From: Rhodoferax sp.
GTDB taxonomy: Bacteria > Pseudomonadota > Gammaproteobacteria > Burkholderiales > Burkholderiaceae_C
DNA length: 64,000 bases
Assembly: GCF_028688795.1 (NCBI RefSeq)
Contig: NZ_JAQTXM010000022.1
Coordinates: forward strand, 1-64,000
Direction of reading: 5' to 3'
Positions 37,851 to 45,764 of this stretch are shown in pieces. Made by a program: the position numbers and the translations under genes. Under the pieces are notes generated by a model. The model had not been told where the DNA came from and made no database searches. It was given only the letters and a program-made list of their open reading frames with translations. Position 1 is the first letter of the stretch. Every line of letters starts with the position of its first letter.

Positions 37851-38776
37851 ACATTTCAAAAGAGCGCTTGAACCAGGCCCGCGTACTGGTGGTAGGCGAT
37901 GTGATGTTAGACCGCTACTGGTACGGCGCGGTCGACCGCATCAGCCCGGAAGCCCCGGTACCCGTGGTGCGCGTCACCCGTGAAGAAGAACGCAACGGCG
38001 GTGCCGCCAACGTCGCCTACAACGTGGTCACCCTGGGTGCGCAGGCCTCGCTGCTGACCGTGGTCGGTGATGACGAGGCCAGCCACAAGCTCGAAGCCTT
38101 GATGCTTAACACCGGCGTCCAAACCTATTTTGGCCGTGATGCACAGCTTAAAACTACCGTCAAACTGCGTGTGATTGGCCGCCAGCAACAGTTGTTGCGC
38201 TTGGATTTCGAAAACACACCGCAAACCGAGGTGCTGGCTTCACAAACGGCCACCTTCGCCGAGCTCTTGCCCAGCCACCACGCGGTGCTGTTTTCCGACT
38301 ACGGCAAAGGCGGCTTGGCGCATGTGAGCGACATGATTACGCGTGCTCAGACCACGGGCACACCAATCTTGATCGACCCCAAGGGGTCCGACTATTCACG
38401 CTACCAGGGCGCCACGGTCATCACACCCAATCGCACAGAGTTGCAGCAAGTCATTGGCGGCTGGCGCGATGAGCCTGACCTGTCAAGCAAAGTTCAAAAC
38501 CTGCGCGACAACCTGGGCTTGCAAGCTGTGCTGCTGACCCGCAGCGAAGAAGGCATGACGCTGTTTGACGCACAAGGCCAGTTGCATGTGAGTGCGCAAG
38601 CCCGCGAGGTGTTTGACGTGACCGGCGCTGGCGACACCGTGATCGCCACCATGGCCGCTTTGGTGGCTGCGGGTGCTTCCATGCGTGAGGCCCTGCCGCT
38701 GGCCAACCGGGCGGGTGGCCTGGTGGTGGGAAAATTTGGCACTGCAACCGTTTCTTTTGAGGAGTTATTTACATGA
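37847..38776 (+). CDS. rfaE1: D-glycero-beta-D-manno-heptose-7-phosphate kinase
   Basis: This 309-residue ribokinase-family enzyme phosphorylates heptose-7-phosphate on the way to ADP-heptose for LPS. Motifs are [35 protein letters not shown] and the catalytic GAGDTVIA. It equals only the kinase half of E. coli HldE, so the adenylyltransferase must lie elsewhere. It overlaps lapB and rfaD by 4 bases each. Confidence 0.94.
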   Translation: MNISKERLNQARVLVVGDVMLDRYWYGAVDRISPEAPVPVVRVTREEERNGGAANVAYNVVTLGAQASLLTVVGDDEASHKLEALMLNTGVQTYFGRDAQLKTTVKLRVIGRQQQLLRLDFENTPQTEVLASQTATFAELLPSHHAVLFSDYGKGGLAHVSDMITRAQTTGTPILIDPKGSDYSRYQGATVITPNRTELQQVIGGWRDEPDLSSKVQNLRDNLGLQAVLLTRSEEGMTLFDAQGQLHVSAQAREVFDVTGAGDTVIATMAALVAAGASMREALPLANRAGGLVVGKFGTATVSFEELFT

Positions 38777-39792
38777 CACGCATCGTCGTCACCGGCGCTG
38801 CCGGCTTTATTGGTTCTAACCTCATCAAAGGCCTTAATGCACGCGGCCTGACCGACATCATCGCGGTGGATGACCTCACCCAGGGCGACAAGTTTCTCAA
38901 CTTGGCTGACCTGCAAATTGCCGACTATGTCGATGCCGATGTGTTTTACGACGCCTACACCGATGGGGCCTACGGTCAGGTCGAGGCCGTTTTTCATGAA
39001 GGTGCGTGCAGCGACACCATGGAAATGAACGGCAAATACATGATGCAAAACAACTTTGCCACCTCGGTTCAGTTGTATCAAACCTGCCAGAAGCGCGGTG
39101 CGCGCCTGCTCTACGCGTCCAGCGCGGCCACCTATGGCGGCTCTGATACTTTCCGCGAAGACCCCGCGTTTGAGCACCCGCTCAACGTCTACGGCTACTC
39201 CAAGCTGCTGTTTGACCAGCGCATGCGCCGCGAATGTGGCAACGAGTTTCAGCGAGCCTTTGCCGGCAAAACCATGCAGGTGGTGGGTTTCAGATACTTT
39301 AACGTCTATGGCCCACGTGAGCAGCACAAGGGCCGCATGGCCAGTGTGGCGTTTCACCAGTTCAACCAGTTCAGGGCCGAGGGCAAGGTCAAGCTGTTTG
39401 GCGAATACGGTGGCTATGCCCCAGGCGCCCAAATGCGCGACTTTGTCTTTATTGACGACGTGGTGGCGGTCAACCTGTGGTTTTTTGACCACCCCGGAAT
39501 TTCCGGCATTTTCAACCTCGGCAGTGGCCGCGCCCAGCCTTTCAATGACGTGGCCAGTTCGGTGGTCAATGCCATGCGCCAGATCAGCGGACAGAGCGCT
39601 TTGACACTTGAAGAGTTAAGCGCTCAAGGACTGCTTGAGTATGTGCCCTTCCCCGACGCCTTGCGCGGCAAGTACCAGTGTTATACCCAAGCCGATTTGA
39701 CGGCCCTGCGTGCCACCGGTTGCAAACACGCCTTTGCGGACGTACAAACGGGCGTGGCCAGCTATATCGCGTCGTTGATGCAACAGGCCTGA
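38773..39792 (+). CDS. rfaD: ADP-L-glycero-D-manno-heptose-6-epimerase
   Basis: This 339-residue short-chain-dehydrogenase-type epimerase makes the L,D-heptose form used in LPS inner core. It has the NADP-binding [16 protein letters not shown], the block [21 protein letters not shown], and the catalytic Tyr-Lys pair in [10 protein letters not shown]. It follows rfaE1 with an ATGA overlap. Confidence 0.95.
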   Translation: MTRIVVTGAAGFIGSNLIKGLNARGLTDIIAVDDLTQGDKFLNLADLQIADYVDADVFYDAYTDGAYGQVEAVFHEGACSDTMEMNGKYMMQNNFATSVQLYQTCQKRGARLLYASSAATYGGSDTFREDPAFEHPLNVYGYSKLLFDQRMRRECGNEFQRAFAGKTMQVVGFRYFNVYGPREQHKGRMASVAFHQFNQFRAEGKVKLFGEYGGYAPGAQMRDFVFIDDVVAVNLWFFDHPGISGIFNLGSGRAQPFNDVASSVVNAMRQISGQSALTLEELSAQGLLEYVPFPDALRGKYQCYTQADLTALRATGCKHAFADVQTGVASYIASLMQQA

Positions 39793-39932
39793 GTCCGCTT
39801 TGGGTGACAAAGTTGTCTGTTTTTCACCCCCTTGTCAACCTGCTGCGCCTTACACTCGTTAAGTTGCTGGCAGATGCACAAGCATTCGGCCACACACAAC
39901 CCCTTATCTTTCAAACCCCCTGGAGTTCATTC

Positions 39933-40340
39933 ATGTTGAAGAAAATTTTGGCCATCGTGGCCATGCTGTATGCCGCTGCTTGTTTTGCCGCCGTGGATGT
40001 CAACAAGGCAAGCGCCGCTGAGCTCGACAGCATCAAAGGCATTGGCCCCGGCATTTCCACCAAGATTCTTGATGAACGCAAAAAGGGTACTTTCAAGGAC
40101 TGGAACGATCTGGTTGAACGCGTCAAAGGCGTGGGCGAAGGCAACGCCGCCAAGTTTTCAGCGGAAGGCATGACCATTAATGGCGAAGCCTTCAAGGGTG
40201 TGGCGCCAGCCGCCAAGAAGGCCGACGCAAAAGTAGTTAAAGCTGAAGCCGACAAAAAGGCCAAGGAAGAAAAAGCCGCTGCCAAGGCGCCAGCAAAAGC
40301 TGAGGCAGCCAAACCAGCCGCCAGCGCCGCCAAAAAATAA
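39933..40340 (+). CDS. ComEA-like helix-hairpin-helix protein
   Basis: This 135-residue protein has a signal peptide (LKKILAIVAMLYAAACFA), a helix-hairpin-helix domain (VDVNKASAAELDSIKGIGPG, then VKGVGEGNAAKFSAEG) and a Lys/Ala-rich low-complexity tail of about 55 residues. HhH proteins of this type bind DNA in the periplasm during natural transformation, but the basic tail makes another DNA- or RNA-binding role possible. The ATG at 39933 follows CTGGAG. A terminator follows. Confidence 0.85.
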   Translation: MLKKILAIVAMLYAAACFAAVDVNKASAAELDSIKGIGPGISTKILDERKKGTFKDWNDLVERVKGVGEGNAAKFSAEGMTINGEAFKGVAPAAKKADAKVVKAEADKKAKEEKAAAKAPAKAEAAKPAASAAKK

Positions 40341-40363
40341 GCCACACGTTGAGTGACTTAAAG

Positions 40364-40385
40364 GCCCGCTTCGGCGGGCTTTTTC
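40364..40385 (+). terminator. Intrinsic terminator after the HhH gene
   Basis: Stem GCCCGC / GCGGGC with a TTCG tetraloop followed by five T. Confidence 0.88.
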
Positions 40386-40422
40386 ATGTGCGCCCGACCC
40401 ACCTCAGTATGATGCGGTCCTT

Positions 40423-40806
40423 ATGATGTCTGTCCTTGCCATTTGTCTCGGTGCCTGTGTCGGAGCGCTGGCGCGCTGGGGTTTGGGCTTGTGGCTCAAC
40501 CCAGGCGCGGTGATTCCGCTGGGCACCCTCGCCGCCAACTTGGTTGGTGGCTATTTGGTTGGTATTGCGGTGGCCATTTTTCAGGCCATGCCACATTTGG
40601 ATCCGGCCTGGCGACTGGCCATCATCACCGGCTTCTTGGGTGCCCTCACCACGTTTTCAAGCTTTTCAGCAGAGGTGGTGGGGCTGTTGGGGCAACAGCG
40701 GTACCTGCTGGCTTTTGGCACCGCTGCCGCGCACTTGTTTGGCTCTCTGCTACTGACCGTGGCAGGCATCAAGACTGCTACTTATTTTATAGCTTATAAC
40801 ACTTGA
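40423..40806 (+). CDS. crcB: Fluoride exporter CrcB/Fluc
   Basis: This 127-residue protein has four membrane helices and the family motifs [11 protein letters not shown] near the N-terminus, NLVGGYLVG and [15 protein letters not shown] in helix 3. It forms a dual-topology fluoride channel. No fluoride riboswitch is visible in the short leader. The last codons (TYFIAYNT and the stop) lie in the palindromic repeat copy R4, so the C-terminus was probably shaped by that element. Confidence 0.93.
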   Translation: MMSVLAICLGACVGALARWGLGLWLNPGAVIPLGTLAANLVGGYLVGIAVAIFQAMPHLDPAWRLAIITGFLGALTTFSSFSAEVVGLLGQQRYLLAFGTAAAHLFGSLLLTVAGIKTATYFIAYNT

Positions 40807-40840
40807 TTAACAAGGGATACAGGCTGGATTACTATAAATT
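40779..40840 (+). repeat. AT-rich palindromic repeat, copy R4
   Basis: Left arm ATTTTATAGCTTATAACACT, right arm CAAGGGATACAGGCTGGATT. It is a diverged copy that covers the last codons and stop of crcB. Confidence 0.55.
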
Positions 40841-41139
40841 TAACCGCCGCCACGCTGCATGTACAAATCAAAACGCGTCATGAACGCGTGACGCGCAAGG
40901 TCTTCAACGCCAGCAAAGCGAAAGCTCACCAGCAAGCGCGGCAGGCTCACCAGACCAATCACCCGTGGCTCACCCACCTGCCATTTCAGGCCCAATGCAC
41001 CGTCGCCAAGGCGCACACCGGCTGTGCCTGGTTGCAGTTTCCAGTGCAGGTCTCCCACGGCTGCGGGCAGCCAACGCAACCAATCTGCCTCGGTGCAGGA
41101 CATATCGCGCTCGAACCGTTCCGGATAAAAAGACTGCAT
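40840..41139 (-). CDS. Hypothetical protein at the end of the AOR operon
   Basis: This 99-residue soluble protein is not recognised. It is rich in Leu, Arg, Gly and Trp with alternating beta-type segments (GVRLGDGALGLKWQVGEPRV, IGLVSLPRLLVSFRFAG) and ends MTRFDLYMQRGGG. It is the last gene in the direction of the aldehyde oxidoreductase operon, 58 bases beyond the MoaD-like gene and separated from it by repeat R5, so a role in enzyme maturation is possible but unsupported by motifs. Confidence 0.6.
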   Translation of the reverse strand: MQSFYPERFERDMSCTEADWLRWLPAAVGDLHWKLQPGTAGVRLGDGALGLKWQVGEPRVIGLVSLPRLLVSFRFAGVEDLARHAFMTRFDLYMQRGGG

Positions 41140-41199
41140 ATTTGATAGCTACTAACGCATATTTTACTTGGTATAGAGGCCAATTTGATATATAAAATC
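41139..41199 (+). repeat. AT-rich palindromic repeat, copy R5
   Basis: Left arm TTTGATAGCTACTAACGCAT, right arm TATAGAGGCCAATTTGATAT. It fills the gap between the MoaD-like gene and the 40840-41139 gene. Confidence 0.7.
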
Positions 41200-41452
41200 A
41201 GCCGCCAGCAATGGGCGGCCAAATGGCCAGCACGTCGCCTTCAGCCAGTGTCCGGGTCACACGCTGGTCTGGGGCCACGTAGGTGCCATTGACCAGCACC
41301 AGGTGCACCAATTTTTCAGGCAAACGGTGCTGCGCCACCAGTTGCCCAATGCTTGTGTCTGGCGCAATGTCAAGCTCCACCAGATTGGTGTACTTGGCCT
41401 CTGGCGGCAGGTAGTCGGTCAAAGAAGCGAACAGTTTCAGGGTGATCTTCAT
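41198..41452 (-). CDS. MoaD/ThiS-like ubiquitin-fold protein
   Basis: This 84-residue protein has a beta-grasp pattern (KITLKLFASLTDYLPPEA at the start, VLVNGTYVAPDQRVTRTLAEG in the middle) and ends in WPPIAGG. The terminal Gly-Gly is the site of thiocarboxylation in MoaD-type sulfur carriers. It lies within the AOR operon, so it probably supplies dithiolene sulfur for the tungsten pterin cofactor, or a variant step of it. The ATG at 41452 is preferred to an upstream start at 41476. Confidence 0.88.
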   Translation of the reverse strand: MKITLKLFASLTDYLPPEAKYTNLVELDIAPDTSIGQLVAQHRLPEKLVHLVLVNGTYVAPDQRVTRTLAEGDVLAIWPPIAGG

Positions 41453-41569
41453 GGTCGGCTTAATGGTTTTTTTCAAGGATGCTTGCCGTGTGGCTGTTGA
41501 CTAGTCGGTGATGTGACGACGCAGCAAGACCGTTGCGACTTGTCACGCCGACCTTGTTCACCCATCACT

Positions 41570-42943
41570 TTAGCGCCGGCGCTCGTCTTGTGCGCCCGAC
41601 CAGTCGCCTTGCCCTTGTGCACTGGCCAAGTAGGCTTCCATTAGCAGCGTCGGGTCTTTTTTCAAGGTGTCGGCCCACTCGCCAAGTTTGATCTGGCCTT
41701 CCACCAGCCCACGCATCACGCCCACATGGGCAGTCCAACCCACCGAGTTGCACCCCACCAGCACATCGTCCTTGAACTGCAGGCTCAAGTGGCGGCCAGC
41801 GGCCTTGTCTGTCAGCTCCACATGCGCGCCACCGGGCACGCCTTGCCAGTCACCAAAACTGGCCGAGATCAACCCTAGGGTGTCGAGCACGTTGATTTGC
41901 GTCACGCCTTTGAGCTCGGTGGTGGGTGGCAAGCCCTTCGAATAAGCCACCATGTTGGCCGCCGCCACACGGGCTTGCTCTGCCGCATTGGGCTGGATCG
42001 CGCTGACAATCATCTTGCCAGACACTTTATCGAGGGCTTCCGCGCAATCACCGGCGGCATACACGCCTGGCACGTTGGTTTGCATGTGCTCATCGGTCAG
42101 CACCCCAAGCAGGCAGGTGATGCCTGAATGCTCCAAGTAGCCAATGGCCGGGCGCACACCGGCGGCGCTGATGACCAGATCGGCCTGCATGGTGGTGCCA
42201 TTGGAGAGCTTGACATTCAACACTGGCGCAGATGCGGCCGCATCAGATGAGCCAATACCAATCGTGCTGGCAATTTTTTCCAGCAGGCTGGGTTCGGCAG
42301 CGGCTTGCGGCGCAATCGACTCCACACGCGTGCTGGTGAACACTTCCACACCTTTGGCATCCACCCAGTCGCGGATCATGCCGCCGGCAGTGGGGCCCAT
42401 CATCCGCGGCACCATGCGGTCACCCATTTCGACCACACTCAATTTCACGCCACGGGCGGCCAGCGCTTCCATGATGATGCAGCCGATGAAGCCGGCACCC
42501 AGTTGCAGCACGCGGGCACCTGGCTTGGCCAGCTTCATGATGGCGCGGGCATCCGCCAGGGTCCAGCAGGTGTGCACGCCGGATGACTTGATGCCGGGAA
42601 TGGGCGGACTCACCGGGTGCGAACCAGTGGCCACCAGCAAAGTGTCATAAGCCAGGGTTTCACCATTCTCAAGCACCACTGTTTTGATAGCAGCCTGCAC
42701 AGATTTCACCCGGTTTTGAACCAGTTTGATTTTCAAATCAGCAAAATGGCTGGGGCTTTTGCGCAGGTAGGTGCCCGACTCGTCAATGTTGCCCATCAAC
42801 AAGTAGGGAATGGCCATGCGCGAATAAGACGGCTCGGGCTCGTCACCAATGAGGGTGATGCTGTCCAGCGGGGCCTGTTTGCGGATGGTTTCAGCGGCAA
42901 TGACACCGGCCGGGCCGGCGCCAAGGATGACGTGGTGGGTCAT
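41570..42943 (-). CDS. aorC: FAD/NAD(P)-binding oxidoreductase, likely AOR electron-transfer subunit
   Basis: This 457-residue protein of the pyridine-nucleotide-disulfide oxidoreductase fold has an FAD motif at the start (HVILGAGPAGVIAAETIRKQ), an NAD motif (VLQLGAGFIGCIIMEALAA) and the FAD-closing block GVYAAGDCAEA. No redox-active CxxxxC pair is seen. In the Aromatoleum-type AOR complex an FAD subunit passes electrons to NAD; this gene follows the Fe-S and W subunits in that order, so the same role is inferred. A terminator-like hairpin with six U and a good ribosome-binding site lie directly before its ATG. Confidence 0.85.
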   Translation of the reverse strand: MTHHVILGAGPAGVIAAETIRKQAPLDSITLIGDEPEPSYSRMAIPYLLMGNIDESGTYLRKSPSHFADLKIKLVQNRVKSVQAAIKTVVLENGETLAYDTLLVATGSHPVSPPIPGIKSSGVHTCWTLADARAIMKLAKPGARVLQLGAGFIGCIIMEALAARGVKLSVVEMGDRMVPRMMGPTAGGMIRDWVDAKGVEVFTSTRVESIAPQAAAEPSLLEKIASTIGIGSSDAAASAPVLNVKLSNGTTMQADLVISAAGVRPAIGYLEHSGITCLLGVLTDEHMQTNVPGVYAAGDCAEALDKVSGKMIVSAIQPNAAEQARVAAANMVAYSKGLPPTTELKGVTQINVLDTLGLISASFGDWQGVPGGAHVELTDKAAGRHLSLQFKDDVLVGCNSVGWTAHVGVMRGLVEGQIKLGEWADTLKKDPTLLMEAYLASAQGQGDWSGAQDERRR

Positions 42944-42957
42944 GGTTGTTTCTCCAG

Positions 42958-42983
42958 AAAAAAGCGGTCGCTAAAGACCGCTT
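42958..42983 (-). terminator. Terminator-like hairpin inside the AOR operon
   Basis: Read on the minus strand, stem AAGCGGTC / GACCGCTT with a six-base loop is followed by six T and then directly by TGGAGA and the ATG of the FAD gene. Its place between the W-subunit gene and the FAD gene suggests attenuation or an adjustment of subunit ratio. Confidence 0.7.
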
Positions 42984-43039
42984 GTTTGTTGCTAGTGACT
43001 GAGCGTCCACACAATTCGGTGCTGAACACGTTGGGGTCC

Positions 43040-43114
43040 GGTTTATTGGGGTCTGAGCACGCTTCGTTCTCTGCGGTGATCCGACCCCTGGACTTGGGGT
43101 TTTGCCAATAAACC
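43040..43114. repeat. Inverted-repeat element in the aorB-aorC gap
   Basis: Outer arms GGTTTATTGG (43040-43049) and CCAATAAACC (43105-43114) are exact reverse complements. Inside, GGGTCTGAGCAC and GTGATCCGACCC pair imperfectly (10 of 12). The core resembles the palindrome at 45006-45041. Confidence 0.6.
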
Positions 43115-43128
43115 TGCGCTGCTTAGCT

Positions 43129-44982
43129 CTACAGGCTCAGGCGTTCTTTGGTGGCTGCTGTTGGGCGGCCTTCAGAATCCCAGCCACGGGCTTCGTAGTA
43201 CAGCGGCAGCATCGTGGCCAACTCGTTGAACTTGCCCTTGGCCGGGCCGGTTTTGCAAGCTTCAGCCGCTGTGGTCAGGCGCGCGGGCAGGCTGTCATCG
43301 GCCTTGGTAAAACCAGCACGGTTGTTGAACTCACGCTCCATGTTCCAGATGCGTTCGCCAATTTTGGCCAACTCTTCAATGGTGTACTGGTCACCACAAG
43401 CGGCTGAAATTTGCGGCGCCAGGTCTTGCAGACCCCAGGCAAAGGTGGTGAAGATGCACAGGCCAGATGAGTCAAACGCCGCCGTGGCGTCCTGGAATGC
43501 TTTGACCAACTCAGGTTTACCTTGCGATTCAAGCGGATCGGTCTTGACCGGGATGCCCAGAATCTCGGAGGCAATGGTGTAGCCGCGCAGGTGGCAGCCA
43601 CCACGGTTTGACGTGGCATAGGCCAGGCCAATACCCTGGATGGCGCGCCCGTCATAGGCCGGGAATTCCTGACCCTTGCTGCTCATGCTGAGTTCCGGGT
43701 GACCATATTTGGCGGTCAGGCGTTTCGAGCCCTGCCCAATTTCCTTGCCAAAACCACGGCCATTGACGGTTTCTTCAGCCAAAAACGCCAGTGCATGAGC
43801 CGAGCCAAACGGCGCTTCAATACCGATCTGCTCTTTGGTCAACACGCCCATACCGAAAAGCTCCATCACCGCGCCCACCGTGGCACCAAAGCTGATGGGG
43901 TCAATGCCTTCTTCGTTGCACAGCAGGTTGGCGTACTGCAGGCATTCCAGGTCATTCACACCGTTGGCGGCACCCAGCGCCCAGGCGGCTTCGTATTCCA
44001 GGCCACCGTTGGCACCACGGTATTGCGGCTTGTTTTCGATGGTGAAGTGGCCTTCGTCCATCTTGCTGATGCGCCCACACGCAATGGTGCAGCCAAAACA
44101 GGCCTGGTTGGTCACCAGGTGCTTTTTGCCGTCGGTCTTGCGTGGCGTGGCCATGGCTTCAGCGCCAATGTCTTTGGCCCCTTCAAACTGGTTGTCCTGG
44201 TGATTGCGGGTAGGTAGGCCACCCACTTCGTTGATCACGCTCATCAGCACTTGCGTGCCCATGGCAGGCAAACCGGTACCGGTGACACCGTTGTCGGCCA
44301 GCACTTTTTTGGCGGCTTTGGTGGCTGCCATGAAAGCTTTCGGGTCTTTGATGTTGCCCACGCCTTTGGTGCCGCGCACCGCAATGGCCTTGAGGTTTTT
44401 ACTGCCCATGACAGCGCCTACGCCAGAGCGGCCAGCGGCACGGTGCAGGTCATTCACCACTGCGGCAAACAGCACACCGTTTTCACCGGCCTTGCCGATG
44501 CTTGACACGCGGGTCAGCGGGTCTTGCAGACCCTTCTTGATGATCTCTTCGGTTTCCCAGACGCTTTTGCCCCACAAATGAGCTGCATCACGCAGTTCAG
44601 CCAGGTCGTCATTGACATAGAGGTAGACCGGCTTGGCCGATTTACCTTCAAAAATAACCATGTCCCAGCCCGCCATCTTGAACTCGGCACCCCAGTAGCC
44701 GCCCGAGTTCGAGCAGGCAATGGCGCCGGTGAGCGGGCCTTTGGTGATGACGGTGTAGCGGCCACCGGTGGAGGCCATGGTGCCTGTCAGCGGGCCGGTG
44801 GCCCAAATGATTTTGTTGTCGGCAGACAAGGGATCTACTGTGGCGTCGACTTCTTCGACCAGGTACTTGGTACCCAGGCCACGCGAGCCAATGTAGGCTT
44901 GCGCCCAGTCCATATTGAGGGGTTCAGACTTGACGGTACCGGCGGTCAAGTTAACGCGGAGGATTTTTCCAGCCCATGACAT
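43129..44982 (-). CDS. aorB: Tungsten-dependent aldehyde ferredoxin oxidoreductase
   Basis: This 617-residue protein is the catalytic subunit that oxidises aldehydes to acids using a tungsten bis-pterin cofactor. The family features are seen: the N-terminal pterin-binding block (RGLGTKYLVEEVD, ATGPLTGTMASTGGRY), the cluster-binding Cys set Cys295-x2-Cys298-x3-Cys302 with the distant Cys509, and AAGRSGVGAVMGSKNLKAI. It follows the Fe-S subunit gene and precedes the FAD gene. Tungstate and molybdate importers lie within 15 kb. Strict tungsten use versus molybdenum cannot be read from sequence. Confidence 0.95.
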   Translation of the reverse strand: MSWAGKILRVNLTAGTVKSEPLNMDWAQAYIGSRGLGTKYLVEEVDATVDPLSADNKIIWATGPLTGTMASTGGRYTVITKGPLTGAIACSNSGGYWGAEFKMAGWDMVIFEGKSAKPVYLYVNDDLAELRDAAHLWGKSVWETEEIIKKGLQDPLTRVSSIGKAGENGVLFAAVVNDLHRAAGRSGVGAVMGSKNLKAIAVRGTKGVGNIKDPKAFMAATKAAKKVLADNGVTGTGLPAMGTQVLMSVINEVGGLPTRNHQDNQFEGAKDIGAEAMATPRKTDGKKHLVTNQACFGCTIACGRISKMDEGHFTIENKPQYRGANGGLEYEAAWALGAANGVNDLECLQYANLLCNEEGIDPISFGATVGAVMELFGMGVLTKEQIGIEAPFGSAHALAFLAEETVNGRGFGKEIGQGSKRLTAKYGHPELSMSSKGQEFPAYDGRAIQGIGLAYATSNRGGCHLRGYTIASEILGIPVKTDPLESQGKPELVKAFQDATAAFDSSGLCIFTTFAWGLQDLAPQISAACGDQYTIEELAKIGERIWNMEREFNNRAGFTKADDSLPARLTTAAEACKTGPAKGKFNELATMLPLYYEARGWDSEGRPTAATKERLSL

Positions 44983-45005
44983 GATTGTTTCTCCTAAAGT
45001 GTCGG

Positions 45006-45041
45006 GGTCAGAGCACGTTTGCTGCGCAAAGTGGTCTGACC
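45006..45041. repeat. Long palindrome in the aorA-aorB gap
   Basis: GGTCAGAGCAC pairs with GTGGTCTGACC, and the interior (TTTGC/GCAAA) also pairs, so nearly the whole 36 bases fold into one hairpin. It lies upstream of the aorB ribosome-binding site and shares the GGGTC-GAGCAC core with the element at 43040-43114. Confidence 0.65.
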
Positions 45042-45051
45042 TACAAAATTT

Positions 45052-45528
45052 TTAAACTGCTGTTGCTTGGTTGCCAAGCTTGTCGGCCCACTGTTCCATC
45101 TTGCCCAGACCCGTCCAGTTGGCATCAATGAAGGTGATGGCGCCGGTAGGACAGGCATCGGCACAAGCCGGGTCGCCACCGCACAGGTCGCACTTTTGCA
45201 CCTTGCCGGTTTCTTGAACGTAGTTGATGGTGCCAAACGGGCAGGCGATGGTGCAGACCTTGCAGCCCACACAAGTGGCTTCATTCACCACTTTGGCGCC
45301 GGTGAGCTTGTCCACTGTGATGGCTTCTACCGGGCACGCATGCAGGCACCAGGCTTCATCACACTGGGTGCAGGTGTAGGGTACTTTTTTGCCGGTGTGG
45401 TGAAAGTTAAATACCTTGATGCGCGATTTGGCTGTGGCGAAGGTGCCGTAGTTCTCGAAAGAACAGGCCATTTCGCACTGCAGACAGCCTGTGCATTTGT
45501 CTGCGTTGATGTGCAACACCTTTTGCAT
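45052..45528 (-). CDS. aorA: Polyferredoxin subunit of aldehyde oxidoreductase
   Basis: This 158-residue protein has four Cys-rich motifs for four [4Fe-4S] clusters: CTGCLQCEMAC, CTQCDEAWCLHACP, CVGCKVCTIACP and CDLCGGDPACADACP. It resembles HycB/DmsB-type electron-transfer subunits and the small subunit of Aromatoleum AOR. It is the first gene of the operon and would carry electrons between the W site and the FAD subunit. The ATG at 45528 follows GGAGACCTC-like sequence; an upstream in-frame extension is not supported. Confidence 0.92.
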   Translation of the reverse strand: MQKVLHINADKCTGCLQCEMACSFENYGTFATAKSRIKVFNFHHTGKKVPYTCTQCDEAWCLHACPVEAITVDKLTGAKVVNEATCVGCKVCTIACPFGTINYVQETGKVQKCDLCGGDPACADACPTGAITFIDANWTGLGKMEQWADKLGNQATAV

Positions 45529-45559
45529 ATTGAGGTCTCCTGAGTAATTTAAAAAACCA

Positions 45560-45582
45560 AACAGCACCTATGCAATGCTGTT
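45560..45582. promoter_or_regulatory. Inverted repeat in the AOR leader
   Basis: AACAGCA (45560-45566) and TGCTGTT (45576-45582) are exact reverse complements 9 bases apart, 32 bases upstream of the aorA ATG. A second, CTATG-N10-CATAG, lies at 45584-45603, and TCTCA-AAA-TGAGA lies near 45676. One of them may be the site of the divergent GAF-Fis regulator. Confidence 0.4.
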
Positions 45583-45764
45583 CCTATGAAATTTTCTACA
45601 TAGCGATTGTTGGAGTTTGGCGCCCGATACCACCTAGGGCTAACCCTGATAGCAACAGGGCAATGGCCAGAAAATCTCAAAATGAGACAACCTCAAAACG
45701 TCAGTTTGGTGCCCTGAAGCCAGCGCTTTCGTAATGCGCTAAATTCGGTGCAACCGCAAACGTT

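Noticed and set aside
38494..39492. A 332-codon minus-strand frame opposite rfaE1 and rfaD
   Set aside because: Both plus-strand genes have complete family motifs and coupled starts; the antisense product matches nothing.
40387..40422. A fluoride riboswitch before crcB
   Set aside because: The gap between the upstream terminator and the crcB ATG is under 40 bases and shows no aptamer-like structure.
45582..45605. A ModE box before the AOR operon (CTATG-N10-CATAGCG)
   Set aside because: Spacing is one base longer than at modA and the left half lacks the outer CG, so it is kept only as a generic inverted repeat.
45630..45660. AGGGCTAACCCT near 45636 as a second copy of the 25110 palindrome
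   Set aside because: The match is limited to a short core and lacks the long arms; not enough to claim a shared site.
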